A stretch of DNA of 11,606 nt. Source: Micrococcales bacterium UBA2465 (GTDB taxonomy: Bacteria > Actinomycetota > Actinomycetes > Actinomycetales > Microbacteriaceae). The notes under the pieces are model-generated. The model worked only from the letters and a program-made list of their open reading frames with translations, was not told where the DNA came from and ran no database searches. Location of the stretch: the NCBI GenBank assembly GCA_002342255.1, contig DDPP01000096.1, positions 21,770-33,375 on the forward strand, in the 5' to 3' direction. A program made the translations under genes and the position numbers. Shown here one piece after another: positions 6,332-11,606 of the stretch (position 1 is the stretch's first letter; every line of letters begins with the position of its first letter).

Positions 6332-7720
6332 GTGGCTGAACCTAACGGCCTACATTTACCAACCCTTATCAATCAGGTAGTTACGGCTATAGAGGAGCTG
6401 AAAGACAGTTTCGGTCCTTTTGAGGTTCACCCAAGCTTGAGATCTGAACAGGCCAAAGCTGAGGCAGTTCTAAAAGAGTTGACAGACCGGTTGGAAGATA
6501 ACTTCCCATACTTCCACCCGAACTATGCCGCCCAAATGTTGAAATCTCCCCATCCTGTTGCGGTTGCCGCATATTTGGCAACCATGATGATTAATCCAAA
6601 TAACCATTCAATTGATGCCTCCCCCGCCACGACGGTGATGGAACGTGAAGTTCTAAAACAGCTAGCTGCCATGTTTGAATACCCAGAAGAATTTCTAGGG
6701 CACCTAACTTGGAGTGGAACAACAGCAAACCTGGAAGCGCTTTGGATTGCCAGAGAGTTGCAACCAACGAAGAAGATAGCTCACTCCGCCGATGCCCACT
6801 ACACCCACTCTCGTATGTCTGAAGTTTTAGGAACCACCAATGTTTCAATTCCGGCAGACAATACCGGACGTATGGACATGGAATCCCTGGAGGCTCAACT
6901 AAAAACTGGGTCAATTGGAACAGTTGTGGCAACCCTGGGCACAACCGGACTAGGCGCAGTAGATCCTTTGGCTGACATAGTTCGACTAGCTAAGGAATAC
7001 GGCGCAAGAGTTCACGTCGACACTGCTTACGGTGGTTTTTTCAAATTAATCGCTGAAAATCATCTAGAGCCGGAAACCGCCAGGCACTATGCGGCTCTAA
7101 AAGATGCCGATTCGATTGTTGTTGATCCGCACAAGCATGGGTTGCAGCCTTACGGTAGCGGAGCTGTTTTCTTTAAAGATCTAGGTATCGGAAAATTCTA
7201 CAAACACGACTCCCCTTACACCTACTTCATTTCCGACGATTTACATTTCGGTGAGATTCAACTGGAATGTTCAAGAGCCGGAGCATCAGCAGCTGCAATT
7301 TGGGCAACTTTGAAACTTTTCCCACTCACCGAACAAGGATTAGGCGCTGCACTAATTCCGACCAGACAGGCTGCGATTAACTGGTACGAATCATTAAAGG
7401 ATTCCGATTCGCTCCAGCCCTACCAAAAACCTGAACTTGACATTCTTACTTATCTTCCGAGAGTCGACTCAATGACGAAACTCGATTATGTTTCACATGA
7501 GCTCTTAGTGCGCTCAGCACAAGGTGCGCGACCTGATCAAATACATTTAGCGACCTATGTGGTAAAGCCTAACCAGCTTCAAGCAAGAGGTTTCAACTTC
7601 CGCGAAGACGCGGCAAGTGCAAGAATTCTTAGAAGCGTATTGATGAAACCGGAACAAGCGGATTGGGTTCCAAGGCTTCATAGCAAAGTTCAGGATTTAG
7701 CAAAATATCTAATCAACTAA
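6332..7720 (+). CDS. PLP-dependent group II decarboxylase
   Basis: This is a cytosolic pyridoxal-phosphate enzyme of the group II amino-acid decarboxylase family (glutamate, aromatic amino acid, diaminobutyrate and tyrosine/aspartate decarboxylases). Its 462 residues carry the expected cofactor site: Lys268 forms the Schiff base (DPHKHG), Asp230 (HVDTAYGG) contacts the PLP nitrogen, His156 (SADAHYTHS) stacks on the ring, and SGTTAN (128-133) contributes to the phosphate pocket. A mobile-loop region with HDSPYTYF (292-299) and ECSRAGAS (312-319) follows. The substrate cannot be assigned from these residues; amines such as tyramine, diaminopropane or beta-alanine are all possible products. The GTG start has a strong GAAGGAG site 6 nt upstream (6319-6325). 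A aldo/keto reductase gene follows after 14 nt, so the two are very likely co-translated and may share a pathway. Confidence 0.9.
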   Translation: MAEPNGLHLPTLINQVVTAIEELKDSFGPFEVHPSLRSEQAKAEAVLKELTDRLEDNFPYFHPNYAAQMLKSPHPVAVAAYLATMMINPNNHSIDASPATTVMEREVLKQLAAMFEYPEEFLGHLTWSGTTANLEALWIARELQPTKKIAHSADAHYTHSRMSEVLGTTNVSIPADNTGRMDMESLEAQLKTGSIGTVVATLGTTGLGAVDPLADIVRLAKEYGARVHVDTAYGGFFKLIAENHLEPETARHYAALKDADSIVVDPHKHGLQPYGSGAVFFKDLGIGKFYKHDSPYTYFISDDLHFGEIQLECSRAGASAAAIWATLKLFPLTEQGLGAALIPTRQAAINWYESLKDSDSLQPYQKPELDILTYLPRVDSMTKLDYVSHELLVRSAQGARPDQIHLATYVVKPNQLQARGFNFREDAASARILRSVLMKPEQADWVPRLHSKVQDLAKYLIN

Positions 7721-7734
7721 CAACAGGAGATGGA

Positions 7735-8736
7735 ATGAAATACAGGTACCTTGGCAACAGCGGATTCAAAGTAAGTGAATTGGTTTATGGAAACTGGCTC
7801 ACCCATGCAACTCAAATTGAAAACGAGAGAGCAATCTCCACTGTGCACGCAGCGCTTGACGGCGGTATTACCTCTTTCGACACCGCAGATGTTTATGCTA
7901 ACCAAGCTGCTGAATCTGTCCTAGGAGAGGCACTCAAGGGTCAGCGACGAGAAGGTATCGAAGTCTTTACCAAGGTCTACTGGCCGGTAGCACAGCGCAT
8001 GCCTAATGACACTGGTTTATCTCGCAAACACATCATGGAATCCATCAACGGCTCACTGAAGCGCTTGCAGATGGATTACGTGGATCTTTATCAAGCTCAT
8101 CGTTACGACGTTGAAACACCGCTGGAAGAAACCATGCAGGCATTTGCCGACATCGTTCGTCAAGGTAAAGCGCTATACATCGGTGTGTCCGAGTGGAACG
8201 CAGAGCAGATCAGAGCTGGCCACAAACTCGCTAAAGAAATGGGCTTCCAACTGATTTCAAGCCAGCCACAATATTCAATGTTGTGGCGTGTTATCGAGAC
8301 AGAGGTAATTCCAACTTGCGAAGAGTTGGGTGTCAGCCAAATTGTTTGGTCACCGATGGCTCAAGGCGTGTTAACCGGTAAGTACCTTCCTGGTCAACCC
8401 CTTCCACAGGATTCAAGAGCGGCTAATGAAAAAGTTAACTCATTCATACAGAAGCTGCTAACTGACGACGTCCTAACTCGCGTTCAGCAACTCAAGCCTT
8501 TGGCTGATGAACTTGGCATAACTATGGCTCAGTTCTCACTGGCCTGGGTTTTACAGAACAAGAATGTCTCAAGCGCAATTGTTGGTGCCACCTCACCAGA
8601 ACAAATCACCAGCAACATTGGTGCAGTCGGTGTTGAGATTCCGCAAGAGATTATGGACAAGGTTACTGAGATCCTGAAGCCTATTATCGTCAGTGACCCA
8701 AGAGAGACAAAAGCTCCTGAGGCTCGTTTAGTTTAG
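7735..8736 (+). CDS. Aldo/keto reductase
   Basis: This is a cytosolic NADPH-type oxidoreductase with a TIM-barrel fold. Its 333 residues resemble the group that includes voltage-gated K+ channel beta subunits and bacterial YghZ-like reductases. The catalytic tetrad is intact: Asp49 (SFDTADVYA), Tyr54, Lys80 (VFTKVYWP) and His122 (YQAHRYD). Cofactor-binding signatures include SQPQYSML (176-183), SPMAQGVLTGKY (206-217) and the late AIVGATSPEQ (281-290). The ATG is preceded by AGGAG with a 5-nt spacer. The gene lies 14 nt after the decarboxylase, so it may reduce an aldehyde or ketone linked to that enzyme, but this is inference from proximity only. Its last 9 bases overlap the end of pyrD on the other strand, and its likely terminator lies inside pyrD. 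Confidence 0.93.
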   Translation: MKYRYLGNSGFKVSELVYGNWLTHATQIENERAISTVHAALDGGITSFDTADVYANQAAESVLGEALKGQRREGIEVFTKVYWPVAQRMPNDTGLSRKHIMESINGSLKRLQMDYVDLYQAHRYDVETPLEETMQAFADIVRQGKALYIGVSEWNAEQIRAGHKLAKEMGFQLISSQPQYSMLWRVIETEVIPTCEELGVSQIVWSPMAQGVLTGKYLPGQPLPQDSRAANEKVNSFIQKLLTDDVLTRVQQLKPLADELGITMAQFSLAWVLQNKNVSSAIVGATSPEQITSNIGAVGVEIPQEIMDKVTEILKPIIVSDPRETKAPEARLV

Positions 8737-9720
8737 TCTTCTAGCCCAAAACGGCCCGAAGTAAACAAAGCCGGTGTAACCCTGAACAAGGTTTGCACCG
8801 GCTTTTACTCTTTCCAAGACTTGCTCGCGAGTTTCAACTCCCCCAACAGAGATAACCACAAATTCTTTTGCGACAGACTTCCGAATCAACTTTAAGACTT
8901 CAATTGATCTTTGATTCAAAGGTGCGCCCGAAAGTCCTCCGGCACCGGCAGCTGCAACATTCGGTGATTTCAAGTTGTTGCGAGTAATCGTAGTGTTGGT
9001 GGCTATAACCCCAGCTAACCCCATAGTTTCGGCTAACTTGCAAATATCAGCAATGTCTTGGTCGGCTAAATCTGGAGCTATCTTAACTAAAACAGGTTTT
9101 GCATTTGCTTGATTTAGAACTGCTTCCAAAATAGGTTTTAGGGATTTGATTTCCTGCAGCGAACGAAGTCCTGGAGTATTTGGTGATGAAACATTTACTA
9201 CTAAATAATCCGCGTATGGTGACAAGAGTTTGGCGCTGGTTGAATAATCCTGAACCGCATTTTCTAGTTCAACAGCCTTACTTTTACCGATATTGATGCC
9301 GATCACGGGCAGCTTCTTCTTCGACGTTCGCAAGGCTTGCAATCTCCTTGCAACAACCGCTGCACCCTCATTGTTGAATCCCATTCGGTTAACTAGAGCG
9401 CGATCTGCCTTCAACCTAAATAGTCTTGGCTTTTCATTTCCAGGTTGAGCTATTGCGGTAACGGTTCCAATTTCAACGTGAGAAAAACCAATCTCACCAA
9501 GTTCTTGAATCCATTTACCGTTTTTATCAAAACCCGCTGCTAAACCAAACTCTCCGGCAAATTCGAGCCCCATAACACTAATGCTTTTAGCTGTTTTGTT
9601 TTTCATTAGTTTGGTGAGTCCAAGTTTGGATGCAACTTGAATTGCAAAAACACCAAGGTAATGAGCCCGCTCAGGATCTAACCGACTGAGGAGAAGATTG
9701 AAAAGGAAGCGATAGAGCAC
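8728..9720 (-). CDS. pyrD: Dihydroorotate dehydrogenase (quinone), class 2
   Basis: PyrD oxidises dihydroorotate to orotate in pyrimidine synthesis and passes electrons through FMN to the quinone pool at the inner face of the membrane. The 330 residues begin with the class 2 N-terminal helical segment (about 1-35; LDPERAHYLG) used for membrane and quinone contact. FMN and substrate motifs follow: AAGFDKNGKW (61-70), VEIGTVTA (82-89), NRMGFNNEGA (111-120) and NVSSPNTPGLR (176-186) with catalytic base Ser179. Then come VKIAPDL (212-218), TNTT (241-244), VGGV (292-295) and YTGF (315-318). The GTG start lacks a well-spaced ribosome-binding site: GAAGGG lies 13 nt away. A TAATCT hexamer ends 7 nt before it, so a leaderless start is possible. 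It converges with the aldo/keto reductase gene and overlaps it by 9 bp. Confidence 0.96.
   Translation of the reverse strand: MLYRFLFNLLLSRLDPERAHYLGVFAIQVASKLGLTKLMKNKTAKSISVMGLEFAGEFGLAAGFDKNGKWIQELGEIGFSHVEIGTVTAIAQPGNEKPRLFRLKADRALVNRMGFNNEGAAVVARRLQALRTSKKKLPVIGINIGKSKAVELENAVQDYSTSAKLLSPYADYLVVNVSSPNTPGLRSLQEIKSLKPILEAVLNQANAKPVLVKIAPDLADQDIADICKLAETMGLAGVIATNTTITRNNLKSPNVAAAGAGGLSGAPLNQRSIEVLKLIRKSVAKEFVVISVGGVETREQVLERVKAGANLVQGYTGFVYFGPFWARRLN
8767..8806 (+). terminator. Rightward intrinsic terminator of the aldo/keto reductase operon, inside pyrD
   Basis: AAAGCCGGTG (8767-8776) pairs perfectly with CACCGGCTTT (8796-8805), and an inner AACC/GGTT (8778-8781, 8790-8793) may extend the stem. 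The plus-strand copy ends in TTTT, so it has terminator form in the direction of the aldo/keto reductase gene, starting 30 nt after its stop. The same bases encode PyrD residues 306-318 on the other strand. Confidence 0.65.
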
Positions 9721-9727
9721 GATTACA

Positions 9728-9733
9728 AGATTA
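9728..9733 (-). promoter_or_regulatory. Possible pyrD -10 element (leaderless or short-leader start)
   Basis: On the minus strand TAATCT ends 7 nt before the pyrD GTG, the spacing expected for transcription starting at the start codon. A promoter must lie in the roughly 33 bp between the nrdJ terminator and pyrD if that terminator is effective. No clear -35 is visible. A GAAGGG just upstream could instead be a distant ribosome-binding site served by a promoter nearer TTTATAT. Confidence 0.35.
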
Positions 9734-9753
9734 CCCTTCGAGATATAAAGAAA

Positions 9754-9781
9754 TGGGCCGGCATCATTACGTGCCGGCCCA
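9754..9781 (-). terminator. Intrinsic terminator of nrdJ
   Basis: GGGCCGGCA (9755-9763) pairs perfectly with TGCCGGCCC (9772-9780), with one more T-A pair outside, giving a 10-bp GC-rich stem and an 8-nt loop. On the minus strand it is followed by ATTTCTTTATAT. It starts 13 nt after the nrdJ stop, separating nrdJ from pyrD. Confidence 0.88.
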
Positions 9782-9794
9782 AGTTCTTTAGGGT

Positions 9795-11606
9795 TTAGCT
9801 ACAACCGCTGGTTGATCCACAGCCTTCACAGACGTGGCAAGAACCAGATGGACGCATCTTAATACCACAGTTGAAACACAGTGGAGCATCTGATTCAGTT
9901 CCCTGGAGCATTTCGAACAATTCAGCTGAAGAGTGAACTGCACGAGCTGGCTCGGACTTCACTTCTTCGATCTTGAGTTCCACAACCACTGGCTTAGCCT
10001 CAACAACCGGCTCAGCAACCGCTGGAGCTGCCTCAATTGTTGGGTAAGCATTTGATGCATCAAGCGCCGCAGAACGCTCAGCCGCGGTGTTTATGCCCAG
10101 TGCCTGACGAGTCTCAGTCGGTAGGTAGTCAAGAGCTAGTCGACGGAAAATGTAGTCCATAAGCGACTTAGCCATGCGGATGTCTGCATCGTCAGTCAAA
10201 CCTGCTGGTTCGAATGACAAGTTCGTGAACTTCTGAACGTAAGTCTCTAGCGGTACGCCATACTGCAAACCAATTGAAACTGCGATCGAGAATGCATCCA
10301 TTACACCAGCAAGAGTTGAACCCTGCTTGCCGAGTTTTAGGAAGACCTCACCTAGCACACCATCAGGGTAAGTTCCTGCAGTCATGTAACCTTCTGCCCC
10401 ACCAACAGTAAATGAAGTGGTTGAAGAAGGACGTGACTTAGGCAGACGCTTACGAACTGGGTGTGATAGTTCAGTAGCTGTTGTGGCAGTTGCCGCTGGC
10501 TTGGTTTCAGTCTTAGCCTTTGCATCGCTAAGTGGCTGACCTACCTTACAGTTGTCGCGATAGATGGCTAGAGCCTTTAACCCCATCTTCCAGCCCTGGA
10601 AATAAATTTCCTTGACTTCTTCAACCGTTGCAGTTTCTGGCATGTTCACAGTCTTGGAGATAGCTCCTGATAGGAACGGCTGAACTGCCGCCATCATTCG
10701 AACGTGACCCATTGGTTCGATTGCGCGAATACCAACAGCGGTGTCGAAGATTGCGTAGTGCTCCTTCTTGAGTCCTGGTGCATCAACGACGTGACCATTG
10801 GTTCCGATGTAATCAATGATTGCTTCGATGGTTTCCTGTGAGTAGCCAAGACGGTGCAGTGCGAATGGGATTGTCTGGTTAACAATCTGCATCGATCCAC
10901 CAGTTGATAGCTTCTTGTATTTGACCAATGAGAAGTCTGGTTCGATACCGGTGGTGTCACAGTCCATCATGAAACCGATGGTTCCGGTAGGAGCAAGCAA
11001 TGAAGCCTGTGAGTTTCTCCAACCGTTACGGTTTCCGATTTCGGTGTTCAATGACCACTGACGAGTTGCAGCTTCTAGGACGGCACGGTCAACTTCGGTA
11101 ACAGCACGAATGTTTGCGTTAGCGGCTTCGTGCTTGCGCATGATTCTGTCGTGACCGGCTTTGTTCTGTGGGTAACCTTCGTAGGTTCCAACAACGCCAG
11201 CAAGTTCAGCAGATCTGCGGTATGAAGCAGCAGTCATCAAAGATGTGATTGCAGCTGCAAGAGCTTGACCTTCGGTTGAGTCGTATGGAAGACCGATTGC
11301 CATAAGCAACGCCCCTAGGTTGGCGTAACCAATACCTAGCTGACGATATGCGCGGGTGGTCTCACCAATCTTCTCGGTTGGGAAGTCAGCAAAGCAGATT
11401 GAAATGTCCATCGCAGTGATGATTAATTCGCTTGCCTTGGTGAACTTCTCTGCATCGAAAGAACCATCTGGGTTTAGGAACTTCAGGAGGTTCAAGCTAG
11501 CCAAGTTACATGAAGAGTTGTCTAGGTGCATGTATTCAGAACATGGGTTAGATGCTGTGATACGGCCTGACTCTGGAGTGGTGTGCCAGTCGTTGATGAT
11601 GTCGTC
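9795..11606 (-). CDS. nrdJ: Vitamin B12-dependent (class II) ribonucleoside-diphosphate reductase, C-terminal part
   Basis: NrdJ reduces ribonucleotides to deoxyribonucleotides using an adenosylcobalamin-generated thiyl radical, and needs no oxygen. The frame stays open to the right edge, so the Met at 11531 is internal and the 5' end is missing; 603 residues are visible. Fragment residues 20-24 read NPCSE, which places the radical-bearing Cys at 22, followed by SSCNLASLNL. APTGTIGF (205-212) is the second active-site loop. YRDNCKVGQPLS (349-360) is typical of the actinobacterial form. A low-complexity Ala/Thr/Lys linker (about 359-397) precedes a conserved C-terminal module (about 398-497). 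A second Ala/Val/Glu/Pro-rich linker (about 507-560) leads to a zinc-ribbon-like tail with Cys577, 580, 590, 593, 596 and 602 (ending GCGSTSGCS), which in this family re-reduces the active site. Any cobalamin riboswitch would lie outside the window. Confidence 0.97.
   Translation of the reverse strand, partial: DDIINDWHTTPESGRITASNPCSEYMHLDNSSCNLASLNLLKFLNPDGSFDAEKFTKASELIITAMDISICFADFPTEKIGETTRAYRQLGIGYANLGALLMAIGLPYDSTEGQALAAAITSLMTAASYRRSAELAGVVGTYEGYPQNKAGHDRIMRKHEAANANIRAVTEVDRAVLEAATRQWSLNTEIGNRNGWRNSQASLLAPTGTIGFMMDCDTTGIEPDFSLVKYKKLSTGGSMQIVNQTIPFALHRLGYSQETIEAIIDYIGTNGHVVDAPGLKKEHYAIFDTAVGIRAIEPMGHVRMMAAVQPFLSGAISKTVNMPETATVEEVKEIYFQGWKMGLKALAIYRDNCKVGQPLSDAKAKTETKPAATATTATELSHPVRKRLPKSRPSSTTSFTVGGAEGYMTAGTYPDGVLGEVFLKLGKQGSTLAGVMDAFSIAVSIGLQYGVPLETYVQKFTNLSFEPAGLTDDADIRMAKSLMDYIFRRLALDYLPTETRQALGINTAAERSAALDASNAYPTIEAAPAVAEPVVEAKPVVVELKIEEVKSEPARAVHSSAELFEMLQGTESDAPLCFNCGIKMRPSGSCHVCEGCGSTSGCS

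Noticed and set aside
6591..6944. 117-codon minus-strand open frame inside the decarboxylase
   Set aside because: It is antisense to a well-supported enzyme. No start signal or recognisable motif was found.
11529..11531. In-frame ATG as a start for nrdJ
   Set aside because: The frame continues to the window edge and encodes the conserved NPCSE radical-site motif upstream, so this Met is internal.

Overview
This window is from an actinobacterium with moderate-to-low G+C. The evidence is an actinobacterial-type QcrB next to a ctaC-ctaD-ctaF block, the actinobacterial subunit IV CtaF, a DUF3043 membrane protein and a long B12-dependent NrdJ. G+C is visibly lower than in soil actinobacteria, gaps are short and there are several GTG starts. 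This suggests a streamlined, probably aquatic lineage, such as a freshwater Microbacteriaceae (Luna-type) or acI relative. That placement is an inference, not a phylogenetic result.

Layout: positions 1-747 (+) are the 3' part of qcrB. It converges, across a perfect 16-bp hairpin, on ctaF, ctaD and ctaC (807-3752, -), which form a tight aa3 oxidase operon. A 136-bp gap (3753-3888) holds the erpA terminator and the likely ctaC promoter region. Next come erpA (3889-4251, -) and an M20 peptidase (4281-5708, -). A 42-bp divergent promoter region (5709-5750) separates them from a rightward cluster: DUF3043 protein, PLP-dependent decarboxylase and aldo/keto reductase (5751-8736, +). That cluster meets pyrD (8728-9720, -) tail to tail with a 9-bp overlap. 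nrdJ (9795 to beyond the right edge, -) ends at its own GC-rich terminator just before pyrD.

How the genes work together: QcrB and CtaC/D/F belong to the bc1-aa3 supercomplex that passes electrons from menaquinol to O2. ErpA matures Fe-S proteins and PyrD feeds electrons into the quinone pool, so much of the window serves respiration. NrdJ and PyrD serve nucleotide supply. The least expected part is the decarboxylase/aldo-keto reductase pair, which looks like an accessory two-gene module of unknown substrate placed between housekeeping genes.

No gap without a gene exceeds 300 bp. I see no tRNA, rRNA, CRISPR array, insertion sequence, phage gene or toxin-antitoxin pair. I found no clear evidence of a wholly new system. 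The most interesting signals are regulatory: a terminator for one gene built from conserved codons of the opposing gene, overlapping divergent -10 elements, and the decarboxylase/reductase module.
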